Under the pieces are notes generated by a model. That model did not search any database, was not told the DNA's origin, and saw only the letters and a program-made list of their open reading frames with translations. From Poecilobothrus nobilitatus (lineage: Eukaryota > Arthropoda > Insecta > Diptera > Dolichopodidae): a DNA stretch of 64,000 nt. Where the stretch lies: contig OX352774.1 of NCBI GenBank assembly GCA_947095535.1, positions 66,464,416-66,528,415 of the forward strand. The letters are read 5' to 3'. Position numbers and translations under genes: made by a program. Positions 24,134-34,904 of this stretch are shown here, piece by piece. Each line of letters opens with the position of its first letter. The stretch's first letter is position 1.

Positions 24134-25763
24134 CTTAAACCCTAAACACAGGAAATACTCAATAGTAATTTTATTATCTTTTACAAAAGGTATAAGAGAA
24201 ATGGGTGTGCATTCAATTCAAGGGTTATAACAGATATGAAATTTTAAAATTTATTCGGAATAAATGAAATTAAAAGATTATCCATTATTTCGAAATATTT
24301 TTTTTATTTTTATTTTTATTTTTTTTTACAAATCGCAATTAAAATTCTTTTTACAAAATCGCAATTAAAAAAAAGAAAGAGAATAAAAATTAGTAGATAC
24401 TATTAATATAAATTAGAGTTTAATCCTTAAGAAAATATATAATGAATTTTTTTTTTTTTTTGAATATAATTTAATTTAATTTAATTTAGGATTTATTTCA
24501 TATCACCTGTATTTTATTTAATATATTAATTTAGATTGAAAATTTATTTCATTTTCATTGTATTATTTGGTGTACATTTTATCACTTTTCTTTCATTATA
24601 ATCCTTGAAGTTTCTTTTTATTACTTTATATTTTTTATACAATTATAAATATTGAATAACAGAATGGCTCAATACGTACACATATATACATATATATAAA
24701 ATATACATAGGTATATGTATAAGAAATAAAATGTTAAAAATACTTAAGAAGAAAAGTTAAATTCCTATAAATGAAATTATACTTTTTTTAAAAATTTTAT
24801 TTCCATTTTCATACATAAAAATTGATATTATATTTCTATTTATGTATGTATATATGTATATATATGCATATGAACTTGTTTTCAATTCGTTTTTTTATTT
24901 TTTTTTTTTTTTTGCTTATTAGATATTTTTATATTATATTAATTAATATATTTGTATGTATGTGCAATGTACATCATTTAGAATTAAGTTACACAAACTA
25001 ATTAGGTAAAATTGTGACCCATAAACTGAGTAATGGGGTAATTAAAAGTTTTATTTTTTTTTTTGTTTTTATTTACAAAAAAAAAAAAAGAAGTTTTAAT
25101 TTTCTTTTTATCCTTTTAAAATTTAATCAATTTTATACATACATAGAAAGAAAATAAAATTATGGGATACCTGATTTTATGCATTATGTATATAACTGTG
25201 TTCGATAATATATTCAGGTTTTTTGATTCTCATTGCACACGAGAGGCACTTTTACTGGCGAGTGTACTTTTAAATGTAATATAAAAATAACTTAAAACTG
25301 CACTACAACATCTGTCATAGCTAATATATTAGTGCGACTTTATTTTTTGATAATAAGTTCTAGTTTGAATTTCTTCATATTCTCATTATGCGTTCACACT
25401 ATAATAACTGTATTTTTTTTTTTTAAACTTGAAAATAAGCTTTAAATATCTAGATAATTTTAGTACTGACCTTTTTCATAAAGATCGCTCAAATTACTAG
25501 ATCACCAGACCCGACTTCCATAAAAATGTAATATTTTTAGGTCTATACGTTCTATCAATTAATATTTAGTAAAAGTCTTAAATTGATGACAACTTATATA
25601 TCAAAGCAAACTCACAATAAAAATACAATTGTTTTTTTTTAATTGATTTCGATAAATTTAGAACCCCTGTAGTAACTCTAATCATACACAACAAGTAAGA
25701 GGAAAGGTCTTAAAATTGTCCTCTGATTTACAATATATTTAAATTTTTTTCTTTGTTTTTTTT
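24134..25763. other. A/T-rich non-coding stretch
   Basis: No gene recognised. Holds TTTAATTTAATTTAATTTAA near 24469-24488, T runs near 24440, 24897 and 25055, and (TA)-rich tracts near 24680 and 24850. Slightly richer sequence at 25200-25290 (CATTGCACACGAGAGGCACTT) is unexplained. Confidence 0.5.
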
Positions 25764-25941
25764 ATGCATTTCTCTGCCACATAAATGTGGACAGGAAATT
25801 ACACAGCCTTTCCTGTTCAGGCGTGGCCGTAAATGTCGTAAGGGGAAATAACTCTTACGACGTGTGTGGGATTCGAACTCAAACTCCCTCGGTGTTTACA
25901 GCGTATTATACGCTCATAGCCACTAGGCACCGGCGCCCCTG
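25764..25941 (-). mobile_element. tRNA-derived SINE, family 1, near full length, minus strand
   Basis: Read on the minus strand: GGGGCGCCGGTGCCTAGTGG head with the A box, AGCGTATAATACGCTGTAAAC, the B-box region GAGTTCGAATCCC, CACACGTCGTAAG, and a stem-loop (arms 25835-25842 and 25854-25861, GTCGTAAG/CTTACGAC). Next come the GGCCACGCCTG..GGCTGTGTAA domain and the family end CACATTTATGTGGCAGAGAAATGC running into a poly-T/A tail at about 25745-25763. It is one of the best preserved copies and, with 39.4 kb, defines the family structure. Confidence 0.85.
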
Positions 25942-27569
25942 TGGTTAAATTACAATCCATTCAAACTCAAAGTACTTTTTGATGCTTTTAAACAATAAAA
26001 AACTTATGTTTGTTTGTCAAAATATCTGATCTGCTTAATAACAATTTCGTTATATTGACACAAACATTTAAAACTAAATATTACTAAAATAACAGATTTC
26101 AATGGGTTAAATTGAAGAATAATAAGAAAAGAAGAAGATAATTTTTACTGACCCTATAAATAAGTTGATCATATCAAAAAAAGCAGAAATTAAACATTTT
26201 AAATATTCAATTAAATCTTAAATCAATCGAATTCTTGGAATATCCAATTGAAGGTTATTGTTGTTACAAACGTTATTTCAATTTTATATATATCTTTTTT
26301 CTTTTTTTTTTTCTTTGAATTCAATATTAAATGGAAAATACAAAAAAAAAAAAAAAACATTATAACAGCAATAAAAAAAATAAAAGAAATATGAGTAGTA
26401 AACATTACAAAAAGGTACGGTTGCCTATAAGAAAAATAAAGGCTTGTACACTTTTTTATCACAATCAAAGACATAAACCAAAAATAGATTATACATCAAT
26501 TATTATATAAAACATGTAATTAAAAATAATTTAAAATGAAAATGAAGAAGAGAATAGAAAAAAGAAACAAAAAAAAAGGAAACCCAAAAGCTTTAAAATT
26601 ACAAATTAATCACTTTTAGAACAGAAAAAAAAATATATAAATTCTAATATTTTTCTTCCTGTTTTTTCCTCTTTTAATTTGTATTACTATAAAAATAATT
26701 GTAAACCTAAACCTAATATTTGATTTTATAATATTAAAATTTTCTAAATTTATATTGTAGTGGTTTTGCATTCCTACTGCAAAAGAATCTTTCAATTATT
26801 GTTTAAATGACAAGACTGAAGACAAAACAGTGAGGTTTAGAATATTTTAAAGCAGTAAAGAACAACTAAAGGAAAACTATGAAAAAAATAAAGGGCAACT
26901 AAAGAAAAACTATGAAAAAAATAAAGGGCAACTAAAGAAAAACTATGAAAAAAATAATATAGTATTGTTTGTATTTGTTATTTAATAGAAGAAATTTTTA
27001 ATTTTGTAATTTACTATTATTATTTAAAATTTTTTAAAAATATATTTTCTCTTTTTATTTTTTTGCTATATCCTTTAGCCGTCTATTGCCTTTTTGAATC
27101 AGGTTATTTGACCTAAACAATCAAAGTCGAATTTCTTCACTTATTTCTTCAAATCCGCGAAAATTTTGTATTAAAATAATTTTTTCAAGAAAAAAATACA
27201 AATATTTTAAAGACGAAAATAAAATGGAGGCAATCAAAAGAATTTTGAAAATTTCAAAAAAATTACTTGTAAAAGAAAATATGTATGCAGCAGTATGTGC
27301 TGTACAACAGACAGTCAAATTTTCTTGGGATCAAACTACACTTTAATAAATTATGAAACATTTTAATTGCCTGAAAAAAAAACACATTTTATAGCTGATA
27401 TTTTAACAAATTGAACATGAATAGCGCATCTCAATAACCAGATCAAAATTTCAGTAGGTACTCAAAGTTTTAGAACACTCCAGATATATTAATAGGCTCT
27501 TCCGATAGTGGCTTTTGCTAAAATTGAACTATATTATATCAAATGGTTTCATAAAAATTGGAATAATCT
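25942..27569. other. A/T-rich stretch with a 33-bp minisatellite
   Basis: No gene recognised. The frames at 26223-26474 and 27121-27318 are Phe/Ile/Lys-rich without motifs. The minisatellite is listed separately. Confidence 0.5.
26861..26957 (+). repeat. 33-bp minisatellite, three units
   Basis: Units of GGGCAACTAAAGAAAAACTATGAAAAAAATAAA; the first unit starts AACAACTAAAGG instead. The second and third are identical over their shared length, so the expansion is recent. The 33-bp unit is a multiple of three, but the frames contain TAA or TGA stops, so it is not a coding repeat. Confidence 0.9.
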
Positions 27570-27637
27570 TTTCTTTTTATTGCATTTCTCTGCCACACAA
27601 ATGTCAACAGGAAATTACACAGCCTTTCCTTTTCAGG
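27570..27637 (-). mobile_element. SINE family 1, 3' fragment, minus strand
   Basis: Only the family end is present: CCTGAAAAGGAAAGGCTGTGTAATTTCCTGTTGACATTTGTGTGGCAGAGAAATGC (minus strand), with a T-rich tail side at 27569-27580. 5'-truncated. It faces the next SINE, 230 bp away. Confidence 0.8.
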
Positions 27638-27867
27638 AAATCTTTTTATTACTTAATTTACTTACGTTATTTATTCTTGCCAGATACAAATAACTTTTAA
27701 TTTTAGATATTTTATGAAATTTCATTTCGAAACACAAATATCTATCACTAAAGCTACTCGTATAATGCAATAAATTTAAGCTGAAATTCAATAGATTTTT
27801 CAAATATGATTCAATTAGCACATACATAACTTCGAAAAGATAAAATTATTTGACTAGGAAATCATAT
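27638..27867. other. Spacer between two facing SINEs
   Basis: A/T-rich with no motif. It would form the loop if the flanking inverted SINE ends paired in an RNA. Confidence 0.5.
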
Positions 27868-27995
27868 GGGGCCCCAGTGGCCTAGTGGGTAAGAACGTAT
27901 AAAATATTATATTTGCAGCCACGCCTGGAAATGGAAGGCTATGTAATTTCGTGTTCACATTTATGTGGCAGAGAAATACAATAAAAAAAAAAAAA
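27868..27995 (+). mobile_element. SINE family 1 with internal deletion
   Basis: The head GGGGCCCCAGTGGCCTAGTGGG, with a perfect A box (TGGCCTAGTGGG), joins at about TATTATATTTGCAG directly to AGCCACGCCTGGAAATGGAAGGCTATGTAA and the family end CACATTTATGTGGCAGAGAAATAC, then 13 A at 27983-27995. The B box and the conserved stem-loop are missing, so a Pol III transcript could not start efficiently from this copy. Confidence 0.85.
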
Positions 27996-30360
27996 TTAAA
28001 TGATAGCTAGATAGCTTCTAATTTATACATTTAAGAAAATTTAATAGTTTTTGTAAAATTCATTATGGATCATTAAAACAGTCAGAACGCAAATCTTTTA
28101 AACTCTATATTGAATATATTTCATTATGTTAATATAAAATTCTATATATTCAGCTTTTCATATATTGAAAATTAAAATTAAAAAAGTTCTGTAAATAAGG
28201 TTTTGATATACAATAAAAAAATTTATGGACATAAAGATTTTGAACAACAATTTTAAAGAGATTTGTTACAGTTACAGTTACCTTTACAATTTTTTTTATT
28301 TTTTATTCAACATCTGTAAATAAAGCGTGTCTGCCAAAAATTCTCGCTGTTAGTGGTATTACAAAGTTGGCCTAACATGAGAGTTCAATACTTTAATCTA
28401 TGTGATATCAAACTGGTTTAGTGTTAAATTATTTCTACGTAAAAACTAAAAATGCAATATCTGGCAACTCTTTATTTTTTATTTTTAACAAAACTTTATC
28501 TAATTACACATAAAAAAAAAGTGTTATATTTATTTATTTTATAACAAAATTAAAAAAAAAAAAAAAAAAATTTTTTTCTTCTTACATTAATAAAAAAAAT
28601 AAGAAGTAGAAATAGAAACTTAATCCTTCAAATTAATTTTTATCTTACACATATACACGTGCATAGAAGTGTGATTTTATTTTTCCTTCTTTTGTTGTTT
28701 CATTTTGTTTTTTTTTTTTTTTGTATATCGAAATTTAATAGTACTTAACTTAGATAAAAAGGTAAAGATACACCTTTCATCAAGCATATTCATTCAAGTA
28801 CTGATATATACATAGATAATGATTTTGAAATAATTCTACATATGTACATACTTAAAAATAAAATATATTTATAAAAATACATATATATATATGTATAAAA
28901 ATTGTATATCATAGATGTAGATACATTATGATAGTCAATATGATACCTATTTGTTTCTTTTTTGGACATTACAAGGATATGTTGAATTGTTCGTAAATAC
29001 CATACTTGAATAAAATAAATTGAAAGAAAAACCAAACATAAAAAAATCCTAACAAAAAGTAAGATAAAAATATCAGAAGGACCAAAAACAAAAAAAAAAA
29101 AAAATGTAATTTGATCTGTAAAATTTTCAATTTTAAAGTTTTATGTATTGATTCAACTTAAAAAAGTTCTTGAAATGTGCCAAAGTTTTATTTTACATAG
29201 AATTAATCCATAACCGATTGTCTTTGGCTGATCCTGTTTTTTTGACTCCCCTCGTACAATTTTTCACCATCAATAACGATTATTAACTTTCAAAAAATAA
29301 AAGGATGCTTTTAATAAAAGAGAGTTAAGGAAATTTAGTGAAATTAATAATTATACATAATAAATTATACCAGATGTAAGTATTCTAAACAGATTGGAAT
29401 CACAAACACAAAATTAAAATTTCAATATTATTATCATTTTATAAAACAAATATTTCAATTAACCATTAATTTAATGAAGGCAATTTTTAAGTAGGTTATA
29501 AAATAAGAATAATAAATGTATTAAATTTAATGCAGAAAAGTTTTGAAAAAAAAAAAAAAACAGGAGCATTAAATTAATTCAAGTATTTTTAATTACTTGA
29601 ACCCAATGATTTAAAGGTAATGAACAAAATTTTTAGAAAAATATTAAAACTGAAACACCTGTTATCCTTACATCCACCCCTGTTATTCTTGTTATGGATA
29701 GAGCACATTATATCTTTACTTACAGTAACCGTTTTGGTAACTTAAGGCCCATAGTATACTCCAGGTACTTCGAATAATAACTAGATACTTTCTGAAAGGA
29801 TTTGGTTCACTGAAATACAAATTTTTGATATAATAGCACACCAGAAAAAATATAAAGATTTTGTAAATATCCTACACCTCTTCTATTCAATTACTGGCCT
29901 AAAAAAAAAAAGTATTTAATATTTTAACTTAAATGTATATGCTAATATGTAAGTGCATATAATTACATAGTATGACAGTTATAAAAAAAAAATTTCAAAT
30001 AAAATATTGCAAATTAAATTTTATTAATATTTATTTAATGATTTATTTACTATAATTTATAACTATAGATACTTTTACTACAACATAAAAAATTTATTTT
30101 TTTCCTTAAAATATGCAACTATATTTTTATAATTTTTTCTGATTTTATTTTCTCGTTTCAAAACTCCTGTTCATAAACTGTTAAATGATACTGTAAAAAA
30201 TTTTCAGCTTATCATGCTGTACATTATTCTTTTGTTTTTATTTTTTTTTTTTTTGGTAAATACAAATTTTAGTACCTAATAGTATTTTAATACTATTGAT
30301 TTAAAAACCAACTAACAAACATCACGTAATATCTTGCAAAAACAATGTGCCAATATTTTT
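27996..30360. other. A/T-rich non-coding stretch
   Basis: No gene recognised. A patch of normal complexity at 28310-28440 (AAGCGTGTCTGCCAAAAATTC, ACAAAGTTGGCCTAACATGAG) and another at 29215-29290 may be old repeats. A runs near 28555 and 29090; T run near 28710. Confidence 0.5.
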
Positions 30361-30519
30361 TTTTGGTAGGTACCTATATCTGTGTTGAAAATATTTTCTT
30401 CTTCATTTAAGAGTTTTCCATTTTTTTTATTATTTCCATTCATTTTTATTTCTTTTTAAAGAAAATATTCGTAAATGATCGAAAATAATATGTAATTTAA
30501 ACGGAAAATTCATTAAATT

Positions 30520-30744
30520 ATGGTAATGGTACATCAGAATATTTTCTTTTATATATTTTTTTTTTTTTTTTCTCTCTCTTCTTTCTGTCCTTTAATAAGT
30601 CTTCGTGTAGTTATTGTTGTTGTTTTTATTTATTTTTTTTTATTTCTTCTGGTTCACGCACGCACTGAGAATGTCAGTACGCACAAAAAACCAAAATTCC
30701 AAAATATCACAAAAATAAAAAACAAAACAAACAAAATGAAATGA
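30520..30744 (+). CDS. Weak ORF with a secretory-like N terminus
   Basis: A 74-codon frame. The first part is a long hydrophobic stretch, largely from poly-T (Phe), ending FLFLLVHA. The frame then continues RTENVSTHKKPKFQNITK and a Lys/Asn tail to a stop. The step from hydrophobic to hydrophilic at VHA/RT looks like a signal-peptidase site. However, poly-T followed by poly-A produces this look by chance, and I recognise no family. Only the GGTTCACGCACGCACTGAGAATGTCAGTACGCAC segment has normal complexity. Probably not a gene. Confidence 0.1.
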   Translation: MVMVHQNIFFYIFFFFFSLSSFCPLISLRVVIVVVFIYFFLFLLVHARTENVSTHKKPKFQNITKIKNKTNKMK

Positions 30745-31088
30745 AAATCAAAAAAAAAAAAACATAGAACAAAATATAAAATAAAATCCAAAAAACAGCG
30801 AATAAATGCGAAAATTATAAATGTATCTTATAGATACACAAATATAACTTACATATGTACAAATGAAGATGAATCTATTTTTATATGATGAAAATTTTTG
30901 TTTTGTAAAATATAAAAATTTCCAAAAAAAAAGAAAATAATATACAAATAAGCAAAGAAAAATTCAAAAATCGAAAAATAAGAAAACTGAATGTAAACTT
31001 AAAACAAGACAAAAAAAAATGTATATATATGTATATAAAATAATAGAAAAAACATATTAAAAAAAAAAGGAAAAAAGAAAACAACAAA

Positions 31089-31229
31089 CTAGGACGACGT
31101 TGACGAGGAATTTTTGATATTTGAATTTCCATCAGAGTTATCTTCGTTATTTTTATTGTTTTTTTTTTTTGTTTTCTTTTTATTTTTATTTTTTTTGTTT
31201 TTAAATATATTTTCACAGTAAAAGAGCAT
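31089..31229 (-). CDS. Short minus-strand ORF with an Asn/Ser-rich tail
   Basis: A 46-codon frame from ATG at 31229 to TAG at 31089. It starts MLFYCENIFK, passes through a Lys/Asn tract from poly-A, and ends NNEDNSDGNSNIKNSSSTSS. The tail uses varied codons (TCC, TCG, TCA, ACG, TCG, TCC; GAT, GAA, GGA) and reads like the disordered C terminus of a fly regulatory protein. The plus strand of the same island also reads DDVDEEFLIFEFPSELSS in an open frame, so the coding strand is undecided. No convincing splice acceptor lies upstream on the minus strand. It may be a fossil exon, a conserved non-coding island, or chance. Confidence 0.15.
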   Translation of the reverse strand: MLFYCENIFKNKKNKNKKKTKKKNNKNNEDNSDGNSNIKNSSSTSS

Positions 31230-31894
31230 TAAATATACACACAATTACATAAACATTTATATTTTATATTAATAAATTATTATATATACATACATATATA
31301 TATGAATATTATATGATATATTATTATTTATACAATATAATATTTTATTAGCATATGTATATATAAATATATTATGTATGTTTACTTCTGATATCTACAA
31401 AATATAGAAAAGTTTGGTGATGTTGCAAGTCTTTTACTTTTATAACGGTACATATGATGAAACAAAAAAAAAAAAAAATAGTATTAAACTTTTTTATTAT
31501 TTTCTTTTTGTTTTATGCTAAGATAAAGCTAGATAGCTTGCTAACTTACTATTTAATATATATATAAATATAATATATATGTATATACACACAATATTAT
31601 AGAGCATGTAATAGTACAAAAGTGATGAAGACAATGAAAAAACAAAAAAAAAAAATCAAAAAACAAAAAATGAACAGAAAACTTTGTTAATGCCTTTGAG
31701 AGTTTTGAAGGGCAAGAAACCCTTCTTTAAATATTATATATATTAAATATAAATAAATTCATAATAACATATATATATATACACATATATGATAAGTATA
31801 TTATATTACATAAAATATATAGAATATAAAAAAATAAAAAAATTTAACAAAAAAAAAAAAAAAACTTTATTTTTATTATCCTTTTTTAAGGATA

Positions 31895-31926
<32 letters not shown>

Positions 31927-32064
31927 GATTTTCTGTCTTTCAGCTGTAGTATATTGTATTTATGTATTTAAATGTATGTACAAATACTTTATTTGTGAAC
32001 TTATAAAAAAGAAAAAACAAAAACAAAAAACAAAGAAGCAGAAAAAAAATAAAATAAACTGTTT

Positions 32065-32116
32065 CTGATGTTTTTAGTCTTTACAGGACTCCTGCTGGGT
32101 TCTTAAATGCTATGTT
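32065..32116 (+). other. Possible 3' splice site and short island
   Basis: TGATGTTTTTAGTCTTTACAG is followed by GACTCCTGCTGGGTTCTTAA, the only G+C-rich words in several hundred bases. One frame reads TPAGFLNAML then a stop. It fits an acceptor and short terminal exon but is unsupported otherwise. Confidence 0.15.
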
Positions 32117-32955
32117 GTAATTTTTTTTTTTTTTTTGCTTGTTTGTTGGTTTTTGTTTTTTTTTTAAATATCAAAAATCTTCTCTTCACCAAAAATTGTT
32201 TTAACCCATGCTTCTTTTGCACTTTATATTCATTATACTGAACTGGAAATTAAGTTTATACATGCATTGTATATTTTATATCTTAATATCTTGTATTTAA
32301 TATTCCCAATATTAAAAACATTGTATTAGATTTTAATAAAGAAATAATAAAAAATAAGCAAACCGAGAAAGTTTTAATATTATATCTTTCTCTTTCTCTC
32401 ATCATAAAAAAAAAACAATAAAGTACGATATTCACAGTTTCGTTCTATTTTTATTATTATTGTATTTATTGTATAGTTTTATTTTTTTGCATAGCTATAT
32501 AAATATACATATAGGTCCATAGGAATATAGGTCCATTCAAATAAAAATAAAAATACAAAAACAAAACTAAAATAAAATAAATAACAACTTGTCAGCAATG
32601 TTGTATTTTTCTCTATATTTTCAATTCAATTCCAAAACACTTTTCATACATTTTCACTAATAATCGTTGTTATTCTCTTGAATTAAAAACGGCTGTTGAT
32701 TCCTAGTCACGCTTTTTACTTTGTTTCGTTCGTTTTTTTTTTTTTTCTTTTCATTTTTAATTTCCTTTTAAAAAATTAGAACAAAAATAAAAAAAGAAAA
32801 CAATAAAAAAAAAACAAAGCAATCAGAGATTACATTCACATTGAAATTATCTATAAAATAAAATACATTATTATACATTTATTTGTAGGTGTAGGTGCGT
32901 ATTTCATTTAAAAATTACTAAATCAACTATACTAATGTAAAACTTATTATATATT

Positions 32956-32994
<39 letters not shown>

Positions 32995-33251
32995 TAAATA
33001 TCTACAGTATGTATATATTTTTTATATATATACTGTATCATATGAAATTTATTTACAATAATAATAAAAAAAAAAAAAAACAAAACTAAAAAGAAACTTT
33101 TAATATTACACATTTTCTACGTGTACAAATTTTATATTCAAACTGTAAGAAAAACCAAAAACTTGCAAACAAACTCATAAACACATTGTATTATTATAAC
33201 ACAAAAAATAAAAAAGGAAAAATTTTCCTGTCAAATTTGTTTTCTGTTCAG

Positions 33252-33371
33252 CAACAATACAAAAACAACAACAACAGCAACAGCAACAGCAGCAGCGATG
33301 AAAAAACAACACCCACACAAAGAGCATATGACAGAACAGAAGAGACAATTTCAAGTTACAACAAAAAATAA
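33252..33371 (+). other. Candidate coding exon (Asn/Ser-rich, possible last exon)
   Basis: TTTGTTTTCTGTTCAG at 33236-33251 is a good 3' splice site. The next 120 bases stay open and read QQYKNNNNSNSNSSSDEKTT, then PTQRAYDRTEETISSYNKK, then TAA at 33369-33371. The second half is not a simple repeat: charged, Ser/Thr-rich and varied, like a disordered C terminus. CAA/CAG repeats of this kind are common in insect regulatory and neuronal proteins. The stop is followed at once by AATAAAG and by AAATAAAAC near 33453, possible polyadenylation signals. I do not recognise the protein, and no upstream exon can be tied to it. It is the best single candidate for coding DNA in the window after the orphan ORFs. 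Confidence 0.25.
33265..33297 (+). repeat. CAA/CAG (opa-type) trinucleotide repeat
   Basis: AACAACAACAACAGCAACAG followed by CAACAGCAGCAGCGATG. Mixed CAA/CAG repeats encode Gln, Asn or Ser runs in many insect genes and also occur in UTRs. In the open frame here it gives Asn/Ser. Confidence 0.85.
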
Positions 33372-33960
33372 TAAAGAGAATTTTGTTGTTGTTTAGAATA
33401 TACAGAGAATATGGGAAAGACAGCAATAAAAACAACAACAACAAAGAACAAAAATAAAACGTAGTAGTAGAAAACTTGTTTTTAACTTTTTTTTTTTTTT
33501 TAATTAAAAAGAGGGTGTTGTGTGCAGAAGCTTGCAGGGAATATAAAATTCCTTTATGTTTATATTATTATTTAACATAGCTAATAACTATAAACTGTTA
33601 TATACATTTTTATACATTTTTACTTAATTTTAGACATATCTATAATGAAACATATATATTAATATACATATACATTTTAAGAAATTTAAATACATATATT
33701 ATAGAAACAAAAATTTTAATTTTTTTTTTTTTTTGCAATTGTGTAAGAGTTTTCGATTTTTTGTTTTATTTCAAATATTCTCTCTAAAAATATCTTTTAT
33801 TGTAATGTTCATGTGTTTGTGCATACAAAAGTAGATACTAGATTGTAAATTTTTTTTTTTGTTCTTTATCTCTGTATAAGTAAATATGTATGAATGAAAA
33901 AGAAAACAAAATCAAAAACAAAAATTAAATAAAAAAAAAAAATTTACAAAAAAAGTATTA

Positions 33961-34060
33961 TCTGGGCGGGACCAATCAGAGAGTGCGTGGAAATTTCACC
34001 TTTTTAAAAGTCATATTAGAATCATCATCGGTAACACAACGATTCTCAGTTCAATTCATG
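33961..34060 (+). promoter_or_regulatory. CCAAT/GC-box island with an initiator-like motif
   Basis: A 100-bp island with much higher G+C than its surroundings. TCTGGGCGGGACCAATCAGAG (33961-33981) joins a GC box (GGGCGG) to a CCAAT box. A TATA-like TTTTTAAAAG follows at 34001-34010, and TCAGTT at 34046-34051 matches the fly initiator consensus TCAKTY. The TATA-like box is about 40 bp from the initiator, somewhat too far. There is no open frame. It could be a promoter, an enhancer core, or another conserved non-coding element. Confidence 0.3.
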
Positions 34061-34748
34061 TTTATTTTTTTATTTTTATTTTAGATCATTTTAAAATATA
34101 ATATTTTAGTTTTGTTTGTTCGTTTTGTTTTTGTAATATTTTTTTTAATGTATGATTGAATCATGGTGTTGAATATGCAATATAACAAGATACTCTGATT
34201 TTATTTTTTTGTTCACCTTACTTCTGTTAATTTCAAATATATTTCGTAAATTCCCTTTTTCATAAAAAAAAAAAAAATTTTTTATAATCCATGTCATCAT
34301 TTTCAAAAAAATCATCTAATATGATAAATAAAAACAAAGGGAAAAAAAACAAAAAATAAGAAGAAAAAATCAATTAAATATATTATTTTTTTATACCATT
34401 GCATATTTTTAGGTTGCTTCGTGGCAATTTTTTATTTAAGAAACTTTTTTTATGGGCTGTTTTGTTTTTCATAAAATTACTTTATTTAGCCAATGAAAAT
34501 TTGTAAATAATTAAATAATAAAAATTTAAAATATGAAAATAATTAATATAAAAGTAAAAATAAATTCAAAAAATAAATTAAGTAAAGCAGAAACACAAAA
34601 ATAAAAAATAAAATAAAATAATTTATGGATAATAAAAATAAATATAAAATAAAAAAATTTTAACACTGATAAACACTCACCAAAAAGATTGACATGTTAG
34701 CAAAATACAAAAAAAAAACGTATTTTATTTTTAAACGCTGAGTAGTTA

Positions 34749-34785
34749 GTTCTCTTACCTGAAAAGAAATAAAATAAAATTTAGA
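34749..34785 (-). other. Candidate recursive (zero-length exon) splice site, minus strand
   Basis: On the minus strand a pyrimidine-rich tract (TTTTATTTTATTTCTTTTCAG) is joined directly to GTAAGAGAAC, with the AG/GT junction at plus positions 34759/34758. CAG|GTAAG is close to the optimum for both splice sites and matches the known ratchet-point layout of fly long introns. By base composition, CAGGTAAG is expected less than once by chance in the window on both strands. It could also be a plain 5' splice site of an unseen exon. Confidence 0.35.
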
Positions 34786-34852
34786 TATATTATGAAATTT
34801 TCTGTTTTTTTTTATGTCAAAGAGAAATGTAGTAATAATGTTAAATAATTTT

Positions 34853-34904
34853 TTTTTTTTTTTTTTTTCAGAATGAGGACGACAAGGGTACGTGGGTAAA
34901 ATAA
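34853..34904 (+). other. Candidate microexon or short last exon after poly-T
   Basis: A T run of about 20 ends in CAG at 34869-34871. Next is AATGAGGACGACAAGG (34872-34887), then GTACGT, a usable 5' splice site. That would give a 16-nt microexon. If not spliced, the frame reads NEDDKGTWVK and stops at 34902-34904. The segment is unusually G-rich for the area. Short exons flanked by T-rich introns are known in neuronal genes. There is no transcript evidence. Confidence 0.2.

Noticed and set aside
33175..33444. Minus-strand frame with a run of ten Cys
   Set aside because: This is the reverse reading of the CAA/CAG repeat; the plus-strand reading is more protein-like.
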